Made by a program: the position numbers and the translations under genes | Notes under the pieces: model-generated | Seen by the model: the letters and a program-made list of their open reading frames with translations, nothing else | What the model was told of the DNA's origin: nothing | The model's database searches: none | NCBI RefSeq assembly: GCF_000286835.2 | Contig: NZ_AJYD02000013.1 | Coordinates: 468,308-532,307 of the forward strand | Length of the DNA stretch: 64,000 bases | Direction of reading: 5' to 3' | Source of the DNA: Enterovibrio norvegicus FF-33 | GTDB lineage: Bacteria > Pseudomonadota > Gammaproteobacteria > Enterobacterales > Vibrionaceae | Shown: in pieces, positions 33,714 through 43,543 of the stretch | How positions within the stretch are numbered: position 1 is the first letter of the stretch | Layout: each line of letters opens with the position of its first letter

Positions 33714-34829
33714 TCAGGTCTCAATAGAAACATCTTTGATCGGGGTGCTACAGCAGCTGAGAATATAGCCTTCTTCCATTTCCTCGTCGCTGATCCCGCC
33801 GTTGTGCTCCATGTTCACTTCACCAGAAAGCAATCGAACCTTGCACGAGCCGCAAATCCCCATACCACAGGCTTTCGGTACGTGAATGCCCAACTTTGCA
33901 CTGGCAGCATGAATGGTTTCGTTCTCGCTCAAGGTGACAGACATGCCTTCATCGACAAACTCAACCGCAAAGCCATTCGCGGGAAGCTCATCAGCAATTT
34001 GTGCCAACTCCGCGGATTCTTCTGCATCTTCGATCGCATCTGCAGGTGTCTCGCCAAAGCTCTCTTCATGGTATCGACTCATGTCATAGCCAAGATCAGT
34101 CAGCATGGCGCGAACGGCTCTCATGTACGGCTCAGGGCCACAACAGTAGACTTCCCGTTGCAATACGTCAGAGGCGATGAGCTGTAAGAGTTCTTTGGTT
34201 AAAAAACCGCGATAGCCGTGCCAGCTTTCGCCGATGTCATACCGTTCACAGATGATGCTGACTTCGAAGTTATCAATGCGCGAGGCAATGAGCTCCAGTT
34301 CTTTCAAAAAGATGATGTCTTTGGGGGTTTGGGCGCTGTGAACGAATTTCATGTCTACTGCGCCGTTGGTGTCGTACCACCATCGCGCCATCGACATGAC
34401 GGGGGTAATGCCAACGCCGCCAGAAAGAAACAAGGCTTTGTCGGTAGGGTGATCAATACAGTTAAAGTTGCCAATAGGCCCATGCACGGCGAGTTCATCA
34501 TCCACCCGCAAGTTATCATGTAGCCAGTTAGATACTTGACCGTTTTTGACGCGTTTGACAGTAATGGAAAAGCTGTAAGGCACAGAAGGGGAAGATGACA
34601 TGGTGTAGCTGCGCATGACTTGCTCAGTACCGATGTTTAGTTCAAGCGTGACAAACTGACCCGGTTTGAAGAAATACAGTATGGGCGTTTGGCTCACAAA
34701 GCAGAATGTCTTCACGTCATGGGTTTCTTGAATCACTTTTACACAACGAACAAGGTGGCGCCCATTGACCCACGTTTGTGTGTTTACCGGGTTGAGACTG
34801 TTTTCAGCGCCAGCGTCCAGTTCACTCAT
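33714..34829 (-). CDS. gbcB: Glycine betaine demethylase reductase subunit GbcB
   Basis: GbcB passes electrons from NAD(P)H to the Rieske oxygenase GbcA. The 371-residue protein has an FAD domain (RSYTMSSSP), an NAD domain (GGVGITPVMSMAR and CCGPEPYM) and a C-terminal plant-type [2Fe-2S] domain with cysteines in KACGMGICGSCKV and SCCSTP. This order matches GbcB, and pairing with a GbcA-like oxygenase gene 118 bp upstream supports it. ATG 34829 follows AGGGA. Related reductases serve carnitine or other betaines, so the substrate is inferred from the pair. Confidence 0.85.
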   Translation of the reverse strand: MSELDAGAENSLNPVNTQTWVNGRHLVRCVKVIQETHDVKTFCFVSQTPILYFFKPGQFVTLELNIGTEQVMRSYTMSSSPSVPYSFSITVKRVKNGQVSNWLHDNLRVDDELAVHGPIGNFNCIDHPTDKALFLSGGVGITPVMSMARWWYDTNGAVDMKFVHSAQTPKDIIFLKELELIASRIDNFEVSIICERYDIGESWHGYRGFLTKELLQLIASDVLQREVYCCGPEPYMRAVRAMLTDLGYDMSRYHEESFGETPADAIEDAEESAELAQIADELPANGFAVEFVDEGMSVTLSENETIHAASAKLGIHVPKACGMGICGSCKVRLLSGEVNMEHNGGISDEEMEEGYILSCCSTPIKDVSIET

Positions 34830-34947
34830 GCCTTTATCCCTAATCAATTAACACAAATTAATGTCTCTAAGTTATAGGGGATTTTGTTGTGCTTTCCCGT
34901 TTGTGAGTTACGCAAACACGACACTGACATACCTGAAACCACACGGG

Positions 34948-36201
34948 TTACCCTAAGTTTTCTTCTAGCCGCTCGCAGTACCAATTGACGAAATTGATGA
35001 CGCCAAACTCAAAGGTTTTGGAGTAAGGGCCAGGTTGGTAGGCCACGGAGTTCACGCCGCGCTGGTTATTTTCTGCCAGCGATCTGTCCTGTGCATTGGT
35101 GGCTGTCCAGACCTTGGCGAGGTTTTCAGGGTCGTAATCGACACCTTCAACGGCGTCCTTGTGAACCAGCCAGCGCGTAACAACACGGGTTTCCTGTGGG
35201 CTGATGGGGATGATCTGAAATGCGATCAAGTTGTCGCCCATGCCATGGTTCCATGAGTTGGGTAAATGCAGAATACGCAATGCGCCGAGATCTGGTGAGG
35301 TAATGCGTCCCATGAGTTTTGTGCTGGCCACTTTGCCGTCCAGCGTCATGGAGTGGGTGCCAGCTTTTAAGGGGGTACGAACAAGGCGGTTTCGGTTGTT
35401 GTACGCCCCTTTGAAGAGGTAAGGAATATCGAGCGTATCCCATAGCGCTTGTTTCTCGGCAACCAGCGCTTTGAATTCTGGTGTCGAGCGAGGGTCGTTG
35501 TTATCGTCCCATTCCAGCAGTGAAGCGAGCAGTTCGGGGTGTGAGCCGTCGCAGTGGTAGCACTCGCGGTTGTTCTCGACCACCAGTTTCCAGTTGGCTT
35601 TTTCTATGATTTCACTTTGTACCGCAATTTTGGTGTCTTCCATACCATGCGGTTCAAGGTATAGGTTCATGTCATCAAGAAACTCTTGAATGGGCGGTGG
35701 GTTGTCTGCCAAACACACAAAGATATAGCCGCCTGCGGATTCGCAGTGCACTGGGTGAAGCGAAAACTGTTGTTTATCAAAATCGTCGCCCATATCGGAT
35801 CCGGCATAAACCAGTGTCCCATCCAGATCGTAAGCCCATTGGTGATAGGAGCAAACCAGCTTGGGGGATTTCCCGCGTTGCGTGAGGCAAAGCTTAGAGC
35901 CACGATGGCGGCACACGTTATGAAAAGCGGTGATTTCATTGTTGTTGTCGCGAAGAATGACGATGGGATTGTCGCCCAGCTCTAAGGTGATGAAGCTGCC
36001 TTTTTTGGGTAATTCACAGGTCATGCCTGCAAAAATCCACTCTTTGCCAAAAATCTCTTCCATGTCGATGCGGAACAGTTCAGGACTGGTATAGAAGGGC
36101 TGTTCTAGTGTGTAGTCGGGAATGCGCCGCTCAAGCATGGTTTTCACCATCTCTCTGTTGATTGGCATGGTGTCGATGTTCTTCACAGGCAGATGACTCA
36201 T
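34948..36201 (-). CDS. gbcA: Glycine betaine demethylase Rieske oxygenase subunit GbcA
   Basis: GbcA oxidises glycine betaine to dimethylglycine and formaldehyde. The 417-residue protein has a Rieske centre, C97-R-H99 and C117-S-Y-H120. The mononuclear iron site includes His216 and His221 (ECYHCDGSHPEL). The upstream site AAGGAAAGGG lies close to ATG 36201. It precedes gbcB on the same strand. Dimethylglycine and sarcosine dehydrogenases are not in this window. Stachydrine- or carnitine-type oxygenases are related alternatives. Confidence 0.86.
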   Translation of the reverse strand: MSHLPVKNIDTMPINREMVKTMLERRIPDYTLEQPFYTSPELFRIDMEEIFGKEWIFAGMTCELPKKGSFITLELGDNPIVILRDNNNEITAFHNVCRHRGSKLCLTQRGKSPKLVCSYHQWAYDLDGTLVYAGSDMGDDFDKQQFSLHPVHCESAGGYIFVCLADNPPPIQEFLDDMNLYLEPHGMEDTKIAVQSEIIEKANWKLVVENNRECYHCDGSHPELLASLLEWDDNNDPRSTPEFKALVAEKQALWDTLDIPYLFKGAYNNRNRLVRTPLKAGTHSMTLDGKVASTKLMGRITSPDLGALRILHLPNSWNHGMGDNLIAFQIIPISPQETRVVTRWLVHKDAVEGVDYDPENLAKVWTATNAQDRSLAENNQRGVNSVAYQPGPYSKTFEFGVINFVNWYCERLEENLG

Positions 36202-36695
36202 GGCCCTTTCCTTACTTCCAACCGTATCAAAACGTTCAGCCGTCTCAAACTGCGGTCAACCTTCTTTGGTCAAACCATAGTGAGGGGGATATTCTTCAGA
36301 TAATGCCGTGATTCAAATAGGGGTATTTATGTAATTACGACGTGATTCGCGCCGTTTTACGACGGAGAAGCAGAAAAAAATCAGGCGAAAATGCAAGGTA
36401 TGTTCAGGGTGGCAACGAGACGAACGGCTCATGAACAGTGTGAGCGTTATTCATAAATTAAAGATGGTTGAGGCGGGTATAGTAAATAATGAAATAAGTT
36501 TCAGTGAGTGTTTTTTAGATATAAATATTTCAGTCAATAATGTCGCACTTATACAATACCTGTCTTCAAATACTTCGATTTGTACTTTGATAATTCCCTT
36601 GTTAAGCGAATGGGATCAAGATCAATGTTAATCAATTGTTATATTTTAATCTCTCATCTAGGCTGTTCGAAACCAATAAAAAAGGATGGTTTGAA
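36202..36695. other. 494-bp divergent region between gbcA and the lipase gene
   Basis: The right half (36440-36640) is clearly AT-rich and should contain the lipase promoter; the left half should hold the gbcA promoter and its regulator site. A 66-codon ORF at 36431-36631 lacks a ribosome site and looks non-coding. No RNA is recognised. Confidence 0.5.
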
Positions 36696-37745
36696 ATGAA
36701 GAGATTCATCGCAATGCTCTCACTCGCTGCTGCAACGTTTTCCGTTTCTACTTTTGCCGCGATTGGCCAGCATCCCGTCGTTCTTGTGCATGGGCTGCAA
36801 CCCGCACAATTACAGGCAAGACCAGATGCGACAGAGGTTCGTGCTGATGGAGAAGTCTATTGGCAGGCGTACTGGCTCACCCATGCTGATGTGCGGATCG
36901 ATTGGCCTTCCCATGAAAGGATTGCGGGTAAAATTGCCAGTGATTATGCGTGGCCGAAATTAAAACAACTGGCACAAAGTAATACCTGTGTGAACGGTTG
37001 TATTTTTGTTACACATTCAACGGGAGATCTCGTCACCCGTTATATTTTAGATAATCAAGAAAACTGGATTTTAAACGAAGGTTTAACACCATTAAATATT
37101 ATTTCCACGTTTGATTTCGCAGGCGCGGGTGGTGGTTCAGAGCTTGCAGATTTGGCGGTAAATATTGCCGAAGGTGGGGGTGTTTTAAACGCCTCGCTGA
37201 GATTGGCTATCTCACTTTGGCTTGGGGACATACCCAATAGCAGCAATGTCGGTGTGTTGAATGATCTGAAAGTATCGAATGCTCGCCAGATCGCACCGTT
37301 TCCTGATGGGCGTGTGCCAAGAGTCCGTTTTGTCGGCGATGATTCTGAGTACTTTGGTTTAACGTCGCCTTTCTTACCCGGTCATGATGATGGTGTTGTG
37401 TCGTCGCATTCAACCTGTGGTGCAAGCCGCGCGGGCAGCTTTGGCAGTTGTTCTACGTCGGTGGCGTTTGATGGCAAGGTGGCGTATCAATCTAATGGCG
37501 TTTCTAGCTTTATGCCGCGCCATTACCCGATGTTAATGGGGAGCGGTTATGGTCACGGTGAGTTAATTGGCGATCGCCATCAAGGAAAAGTGACGACAGC
37601 ACGCAAAAGTGCGGTATTAGCTAACGGTCAGTCGATTTCTGTCGCTACGCAGGATAAATGGTCGTGGTGGAAATGGGCGACGTATCGTCATGTGAATGGC
37701 TCCGACGATCACACCATGTCAGAACTGGTTGCTGATTTGCTTTGA
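36696..37745 (+). CDS. Secreted alpha/beta-hydrolase (lipase/esterase)
   Basis: This 349-residue protein has a signal peptide (MKRFIAMLSLAAATFSVSTFA) and the lipase motif HPVVLVHGL (oxyanion loop). The nucleophile is Ser108 in VTHSTGD (THSTG replaces GHSxG). PGHDDGVVSSHSTCG may supply the Asp/His of the triad. Cysteines CVNGC and CGASRAGSFGSC could form disulphides after secretion. ATG 36696 follows AAGGA. A companion gene follows after a hairpin. The substrate is inferred to be lipids or esters. Confidence 0.8.
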   Translation: MKRFIAMLSLAAATFSVSTFAAIGQHPVVLVHGLQPAQLQARPDATEVRADGEVYWQAYWLTHADVRIDWPSHERIAGKIASDYAWPKLKQLAQSNTCVNGCIFVTHSTGDLVTRYILDNQENWILNEGLTPLNIISTFDFAGAGGGSELADLAVNIAEGGGVLNASLRLAISLWLGDIPNSSNVGVLNDLKVSNARQIAPFPDGRVPRVRFVGDDSEYFGLTSPFLPGHDDGVVSSHSTCGASRAGSFGSCSTSVAFDGKVAYQSNGVSSFMPRHYPMLMGSGYGHGELIGDRHQGKVTTARKSAVLANGQSISVATQDKWSWWKWATYRHVNGSDDHTMSELVADLL

Positions 37746-37797
37746 CCGCGTGCTGACTTAGCTTTAAAGCATGAGTACAACGAAGATACAGCTTGAA

Positions 37798-37820
37798 AAG
37801 GGGAGTCTGACTCCCCTTAT
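37798..37820 (+). terminator. Hairpin between the lipase and its companion gene
   Basis: AAGGGGAGT-CTG-ACTCCCCTT is a perfect stem followed by ATTTG. The weak T run suggests partial termination, which would set lower expression of the downstream gene. Confidence 0.6.
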
Positions 37821-37841
37821 TTGTATGAACAAGGATTGTCG

Positions 37842-38912
37842 ATGAAGCGGTTGTGGATGGTGGTTGCGCTAGTTAGTGTTGGGTTAGGCGTTTTTTGGTT
37901 TGCAGGTACGCAAGATAACGCCCCTCAACGCATGGATTTACTGCCAGCAAACAGTGAAGAGAAGCGCTCAACCATGGTGTTGGCTACGACGGGAATCGCC
38001 AATGTTAAGCGCGATGTTTCGCCTAGGGTTGAGACAGCACCTACCGAAGAGAAAGTGGTGGTGTCGGAAGCCATGTCAGCGCAGTTTTCCCGCATTGCTC
38101 AAACATTTGAAAGTGAGTTGAATTACCCGCCGTATTCTCAGCCCATTGTGGATTTAGCGAGCCCATATCTGACGCCTAACCATTTTGCGGTGGTTGAAAT
38201 GCCCGTTCTAGACGGTAAACACTCAGCGGCGCTGGTGGTCGATAAATATCGCTATTTTTTCCCTGAACCCATCGCGTTTAGGGTGAAAAGTGGCCTGCCT
38301 GTCACGGGCATGAAGTTTGACTTGATTGATATCGATACACGCGAAGTGGTGGCCTCCGGTAACAGTGAGAACGCACAAGGGAAACTAACAGCAAAAGAGA
38401 ATTGGCCTGCCAATGTGCGCCTTCGCGTTAAGGTGCAGTTTGCTGGTGGTGGGGATGTATTAACGGCCGACGTGAACTATCAAAACCCAGTGGCTTACCT
38501 ACTCGGTGCGCAACCCGCGTATGTGCAAGGGGCTGACTGGACGATCCCGCTGGATATTGATGCTAAAAAAGCCGGCTTATATCGCGTGCGCGCCAATCTT
38601 TACAGAGTCGATGGTACGCCTGTCGCGGTGCTAACCAGTAAGCAAAGGTTAACCGAAGGGGAGAGTGTGATGGATGTGAAAGCCCATCAATCCGTATTTG
38701 GTGGTGAAAGTGGTGAGTACCAGCTTCGTGACATTCAAGTGGAGCGTATGTCTGGTTCTCCGGGAGAAAAAACGCGCTATGGTGTGTCGAATGTCTCGGT
38801 GATTGAGTTGGGTCCATTCAATGCAAATAGCCTGTCAGAAGAGTCTTATCAGCCATCGGAGCAAGAGCGCCAGCAGCTTCTTTTCTTGAAAAGTTTATCG
38901 GGGGAAGTCTAA
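37842..38912 (+). CDS. Exported protein of unknown function next to the lipase
   Basis: This 356-residue protein has an N-terminal signal anchor (LWMVVALVSVGLGVFWFAG). The body is beta-rich and resembles DUF4785-type exported proteins: FESELNYPPYSQPIVDLASPYL, YRYFFPEPIAFRVKSG and VDGTPVAVLTSKQRL. ATG 37842 has AAGGA at 6 nt. Its place after the lipase recalls lipase foldase pairs, but length and sequence are not those of LipB/Lif chaperones. Confidence 0.65.
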   Translation: MKRLWMVVALVSVGLGVFWFAGTQDNAPQRMDLLPANSEEKRSTMVLATTGIANVKRDVSPRVETAPTEEKVVVSEAMSAQFSRIAQTFESELNYPPYSQPIVDLASPYLTPNHFAVVEMPVLDGKHSAALVVDKYRYFFPEPIAFRVKSGLPVTGMKFDLIDIDTREVVASGNSENAQGKLTAKENWPANVRLRVKVQFAGGGDVLTADVNYQNPVAYLLGAQPAYVQGADWTIPLDIDAKKAGLYRVRANLYRVDGTPVAVLTSKQRLTEGESVMDVKAHQSVFGGESGEYQLRDIQVERMSGSPGEKTRYGVSNVSVIELGPFNANSLSEESYQPSEQERQQLLFLKSLSGEV

Positions 38913-39254
38913 CAATCTCGCCTCGCCAAGCATCTTGATGCCATTTGCAGATAGTTGCTTGAAACAACCATTTGAGCCACTAAAGCTCAAACCTCGCTAC
39001 TTTTGTGTGATCCATTGCATCTGTCCGCAAATCTTTCCAGTCTATTTGGTCGTTACATCGTTTGTTTCATGGCGATTTCATTTTAAGAGTGATATATATC
39101 GCGCTCTTTTTATTTTGCCCATTTTTTTTGACCAATAAATCTGTAACTAGCTGCTCTATTACATGTTCTCAATGTTGAGGGGTGGTTAATAAGTTAGACA
39201 GCTTGCTGGTCTTTTTGTTGGGTACATCTGCTATTTTGAAGGTTTGCCGAATCA
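38913..39254. other. 342-bp gap before the EAL gene
   Basis: It contains an AAGAG...CTCTTTTT partial hairpin near 39086-39113 that may end the preceding gene, and T-rich promoter-like sequence for the EAL gene. No gene is seen. Confidence 0.4.
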
Positions 39255-40730
39255 ATGAAGTTCGATAAACAGGATGCGGTTTACTACCTCGTTTTGCTTT
39301 GTGTGCCGTTGTTTTTTTCTGTTGCATTTGGTCTGTATTTGTCCAAATTGACCATAGACAAACATGCTGAAGAGTTTGGTGCCTTCTATCTACAAGCCGT
39401 CGAGCGTAAAGCGACAGTGCTGGCTACTCAGGTCAGTATGGCACTGAGTGAGCCCGAAAATTGTCGAGTCATCCAAGACAGGATGGCGCTTTTGCCCAAT
39501 GTTGAGCATTACATCACGGTCAAAGATGGAGAAATACTCTGTCAGTCGAATCAGTTTTTTGACTGGGTTGATCTGGCATTGCTTGAGAAAAAAATTGAGC
39601 CAGGTATACACAGCTACAGGAAAATTGATGCGGACGAAAGCAGTGAAAAAGTGCTTGTCGTAGCCACGGAAAAAACGCAAAACGGACAAGGATTCGTGGT
39701 GCTGACCAAGCCGGCGTTTCATGAATATCTGGATCTGGCGTCTTCTGCGCGTTATTCCAAACTGACCATTTGGTTCGGCAGTGCGACTTTGGTTGGCAAA
39801 TGCTATGCAGATCAGGTCATTGAAAATTCGGTAAGTTCCGACAAATACCATATCAGAATTGGTGCATCAGCATCGGATAGCAATGTGAACAAGACGATGG
39901 CTATGTTTGTACTATCGAGCATGCCGATTGCGTTGTTGCTTTCCCTTTTGGCGCATCTGCTGATCCGTTTTTTCACGCCTCGTTTTTCGCTCGCAGAAGA
40001 AATTAGACGGGGTATGGAGCGAAAAGAGTTTCATCTGCAGTATCAGCCCATTTATGGCAAAGATAACCGATTGCACGGTTTTGAGGCGTTGGCGCGTTGG
40101 CAGCACCCAACAATGGGGAGCGTCAGTCCTGAAATATTTATTCCTGAAATCGAAAATCAGCAACTGAGTATGCCGTTTACGCGTTATGTATTTAAAACTG
40201 TCGTCGAAGACATGGCATCGCTTAATTTTACTCAGTGTTATCACTTAGGCGTTAACGTGCCGCCGGAGTTCATGTGCAGTGATGACCTTGAAGACACGTT
40301 GAAAGCAACGTTAAAAGAATTCGATCGTGTGAATCTGTCGTTAACGTTAGAAGTGACTGAGCGACAACTACTCGATGAAAAAGCGATCTTACAGATTGAT
40401 GCTGTGCGTGATTTAGGTGTTCGCGTGGCGATTGATGATTTCGGTGTGGGGCATACTTCGCTGTCTATGTTACAGCGGCTTAAGTTTGATTACCTCAAAA
40501 TCGACAAATGCTTTGTTGATACAGTGGGGGTCGACTCCATTAATGCGCCGGTGCTGGAATCGATCATCGAACTGGCTCATCGTTTAAACATCGACATTGT
40601 CGCTGAAGGGGTAGAAAACGAAGAACAAGCGATATTTTTGGCTGACCGAGGCTGCGAATATCAACAAGGCTATTTCCACGATAAGCCCATGTCGATTGAG
40701 GCAGTGAGAAGTCGCCATTTGATGCACTAA
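39255..40730 (+). CDS. Membrane c-di-GMP phosphodiesterase with CSS-type sensor and EAL domain
   Basis: This 491-residue protein has a membrane helix at residues 10-30, a periplasmic domain of about 190 residues, a second helix (FVLSSMPIALLLSLLAHLLI) and an EAL domain. The EAL domain keeps FEALARWQHP, EVTERQLL and DDFGVGHTS with YLKIDK, so it should hydrolyse c-di-GMP. The periplasmic ENCRVIQDRMA and GEILCQSN resemble CSS-motif sensors, whose cysteines report on Dsb redox state. dsbB is present in this window but not adjacent. Confidence 0.88.
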   Translation: MKFDKQDAVYYLVLLCVPLFFSVAFGLYLSKLTIDKHAEEFGAFYLQAVERKATVLATQVSMALSEPENCRVIQDRMALLPNVEHYITVKDGEILCQSNQFFDWVDLALLEKKIEPGIHSYRKIDADESSEKVLVVATEKTQNGQGFVVLTKPAFHEYLDLASSARYSKLTIWFGSATLVGKCYADQVIENSVSSDKYHIRIGASASDSNVNKTMAMFVLSSMPIALLLSLLAHLLIRFFTPRFSLAEEIRRGMERKEFHLQYQPIYGKDNRLHGFEALARWQHPTMGSVSPEIFIPEIENQQLSMPFTRYVFKTVVEDMASLNFTQCYHLGVNVPPEFMCSDDLEDTLKATLKEFDRVNLSLTLEVTERQLLDEKAILQIDAVRDLGVRVAIDDFGVGHTSLSMLQRLKFDYLKIDKCFVDTVGVDSINAPVLESIIELAHRLNIDIVAEGVENEEQAIFLADRGCEYQQGYFHDKPMSIEAVRSRHLMH

Positions 40731-40927
40731 GTCGCTCGATGATGGTGTATGAGGCGCCAAAGATTGTCACTTTTCCGTCTAAATAGGCAAAGAGGCCTTT
40801 TAAAAGTGATGGAATGTGCTACTGAACTGCATGTTATTCGCAAATATAAACTATTCTTTTTTAATGATATTAACAGTCAGAGAGAGAGTAGCGTTTGGAG
40901 GCGATTAAGCAGACTGAATCAATTTGC

Positions 40928-41956
40928 ATGAAGCGCCACTGGCGAGCGGGGTTGATCGGAACCGAAATGTTCTGGGCAGATCTGCTTGTAGATGATCGAT
41001 TTTCTGATGAATCTGGCAGCCTGAGTCAATATGTGGTTGATTACCGGGCGAATTTAAAAAGCCATTTGAGCCATACGCTTTCTCATCCCAGAGTCTTTTT
41101 ACTTGGGCTTAGAGAGAAGGTTCGCTTTAATTATTTTAGACGTCCAAGTTATAACTTCTTTACCAAAAAAATGAAATTCTATTTGCTGGTGGGAGCTGAA
41201 TCGAAACAGATTTCGATCACCGTCAAACTGGCTGACTTTTTCTTCAAAGATTTGCCTAAGCCGAAAGTCATCCTTGAACCTCATTTTGTGACCTTGCTTA
41301 AAAGCGAGTCTGAAAACGTCACACTGTCAGTCCACGATTTTCTTTCCACTGTGGGGGTTGACCTTGGTTTTCATTGCGACGTGGTCGCGGCGGGATCTTG
41401 CCCGTCACCGTATTGGGGGGAAGAGATCGAAGAAGCTGAAGCGTTAGTTGCGTTCACCGCTGAGGCAAAGCAACACATCACCAAAGGGAAAGATTTGGTG
41501 GTGTATCTGAATGAGTATCAGCTTGACGCTGACTATGTCGCGGGCGTGAATCTTGTGTCGGATCTTTCTCTCGATAATATCGCCAATGTTGATCGGGGGG
41601 ACGCGGAAACTGAAGCACGAGATGTTAAAACGGATAACGCTATAGAAGAGGTCGCTGGGGATGTGACACCGACAATCGAACTGAACCAATCTCAGTTATT
41701 GATGCTTGCTCGCTGTTTTACGTTGTACTTTTTTGGCTCAGATAAGCAAAAAGCGGTCTCGATAAAAAATGCAGACAACAACCTTTCTCGGTTCATGCAG
41801 CGCGCATCGATGACTCGCATATGGGTCGACCATGGCTATGAGTCTGACGGCGAGTATTTGCGTTTGGGATCAGAGGAAGTGACACACTCACCAAACCATG
41901 TGTTTTCAATTACGCAAGAGGATGGTGAGTTATCGGTTGATCGTTCTAATAGCTGA
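40928..41956 (+). CDS. Protein of unknown function downstream of the EAL gene
   Basis: This 342-residue soluble protein has no recognised domain. Notable are aromatic-rich RFNYFRRPSYNFFTKKMKFY, an acidic linker near residues 225-255 (RGDAETEARDVKTDNAIEE) and a C-terminal block with LARCFTLYFFGS. The start is doubtful: ATG 40928 lacks a Shine-Dalgarno site, while GGAGG lies in an upstream extension beginning at TTG 40895. It follows the EAL gene on the same strand after about 200 bp. Confidence 0.6.
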   Translation: MKRHWRAGLIGTEMFWADLLVDDRFSDESGSLSQYVVDYRANLKSHLSHTLSHPRVFLLGLREKVRFNYFRRPSYNFFTKKMKFYLLVGAESKQISITVKLADFFFKDLPKPKVILEPHFVTLLKSESENVTLSVHDFLSTVGVDLGFHCDVVAAGSCPSPYWGEEIEEAEALVAFTAEAKQHITKGKDLVVYLNEYQLDADYVAGVNLVSDLSLDNIANVDRGDAETEARDVKTDNAIEEVAGDVTPTIELNQSQLLMLARCFTLYFFGSDKQKAVSIKNADNNLSRFMQRASMTRIWVDHGYESDGEYLRLGSEEVTHSPNHVFSITQEDGELSVDRSNS

Positions 41957-41978
41957 CAATTAACACAACGAATAGCAG

Positions 41979-43184
41979 TTAGACGAACTGCGGCTGATAT
42001 TCCTGCAATGCTTTTTCCAACATCGCCACACCTCGAGGCAGGTTAGCCTCTCCATCCAACCCTTGAATTGTCGAACCTAACGCGTGAATCGTGCGGAAAA
42101 TATTGTGCACACGACACTGTTCGCCCATTTGTCCGATACGGACAATATCTAACCCAAATGAACCTGAGATTTCGACTTTAAAATCGTTCGAAATGCGTGC
42201 AAGAATTGTTTTTTGATCAATCCCCTTCGGAACATGAATACCCACCACAGAGTTCAAGCGTGATGCTTTGTCGGCATACAACGACAGTCCTAATCCTTCA
42301 ATGCCTGCTTGTAGTGCTAATGAGCAGCGTAAATGACGGTCGAAACGACCCGGTAAGGTCTCTTCACAGACAAGACGCAGTGCTTCATGAATCGCCATGA
42401 TGCCCGATACGGGGGCGGTGTAATGGTATGAGCTTTGGTACCAGAATTTATCGGCCAGTTTGGCATCCAAACACCAATGGCGCAGCGTGTCTTGGCGCGA
42501 GGTGATTTTGTCCCATGCGTGCTCAGAAAATGCCACGAGGGAAACCCCGGGAATGCAGCTCAGGCCTTTTTGTCCGCCCGTGATCACGGCATCAACACCC
42601 CACTCATCCATGTACAGTGGCATTGTGCTCAGGGTACAGACGGCATCAACAATCACCAGACAGCCTGCCGCTTTCGCCGCGCGGCAAATATCCGGCAGCG
42701 CACTGTTGCACACAGTGTTTGATGTTTCACCTTGCACAATGGTGAGCACTTTCGGTGAGTATTTGGCGATAGCTTGTTCAACCAATAAGGGATCAGCCGC
42801 TTTGCCTTCTTCAATGACAAAACGCGTGACATTGCCTTCTACACGTTCAGACATTTCGGATAAGCGGGTACTGAAGAATCCGTTACACACAGACAAGACG
42901 TTATCGCCCGGTGCAACCAAGTTGGCAACCGCCATTTCCATCGCGGCAGAGCCGGGGCCTGCCACACCCAAAATGTGTGATGACTCGGTTTGGAAAACGT
43001 AGCGCGACATGGCTTTGACCTGCTCGATAATGCGAGACATGGTTTCACCAAGGTGGTTGATCACGATCCCATTGGCGGCTGCCACTTTGGCAGGAATTGG
43101 CACTGGGCCCGCACCCATCATTAAAAGAGGTTCGTCTGGCAAGATGCTGTCTAATGATTCTACGATTGGGGCGGAAATGCGCAC
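41979..43184 (-). CDS. Class V PLP aminotransferase (alanine/serine-glyoxylate type)
   Basis: This 401-residue enzyme has an N-terminal GPVPIPAKV loop, GPGSAAMEMAVANL for PLP phosphate, VDAVCTLSTMPLYMDEW, and the PLP lysine in TGGQKGLSCIPG. It would transfer an amino group between alanine or serine and glyoxylate or a related oxo acid. In a region with betaine demethylation genes it may handle glycine/glyoxylate, which is inference. Translation begins at GTG 43184 with AGGAG at 7 nt. Confidence 0.85.
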   Translation of the reverse strand: MRISAPIVESLDSILPDEPLLMMGAGPVPIPAKVAAANGIVINHLGETMSRIIEQVKAMSRYVFQTESSHILGVAGPGSAAMEMAVANLVAPGDNVLSVCNGFFSTRLSEMSERVEGNVTRFVIEEGKAADPLLVEQAIAKYSPKVLTIVQGETSNTVCNSALPDICRAAKAAGCLVIVDAVCTLSTMPLYMDEWGVDAVITGGQKGLSCIPGVSLVAFSEHAWDKITSRQDTLRHWCLDAKLADKFWYQSSYHYTAPVSGIMAIHEALRLVCEETLPGRFDRHLRCSLALQAGIEGLGLSLYADKASRLNSVVGIHVPKGIDQKTILARISNDFKVEISGSFGLDIVRIGQMGEQCRVHNIFRTIHALGSTIQGLDGEANLPRGVAMLEKALQEYQPQFV

Positions 43185-43543
43185 GCAATAACTCCTGTAA
43201 GGTGGTGACGTCCAATGTCTTTCTGTTCAGGCATCTTAAAACAGCGGTGTTGTGATTACCACGCGAAGCATGCCTTAAAGTGGGGAAATATCGGCCAGCT
43301 GCATTGAAATGGATAAAACGGGCAACAATCGAGAGACCCATAAAAAATGCAGGTCTCGATTCACTTTTCGTGACGGTCTGTACGGGCAGACGTACCACGT
43401 AGGCGTCCAATGTTCGTTCTTAATTACGTTCGGGTGTTATGGGATTGGTTGCATTCTCTTTGATAGAACACGTGTCAAAAGAGGGGGGAGATTACACTTA
43501 GCTAAATAAACCAATACGCGGTTGAAAAGCGGTGGGAGGCCAG
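43185..43543. other. 359-bp divergent region upstream of the aminotransferase
   Basis: CGTCCAATGT occurs twice in direct orientation (43209-43218, 43405-43414). A dyad ATCGAGAGACC/GGTCTCGAT (43328-43360) and GTCTG/CAGAC (43377-43392) lie between. They are candidate regulator sites; no gene is seen. Confidence 0.35.

Noticed and set aside
36431-36631. 66-codon ORF upstream of the lipase gene
   Set aside because: AT-rich promoter-like DNA, no ribosome site and no protein-like domain.
38913-39140. Small protein gene before the EAL gene (68 codons at 38935)
   Set aside because: No ribosome site and a low-complexity aromatic composition; it includes the T-rich putative terminator.
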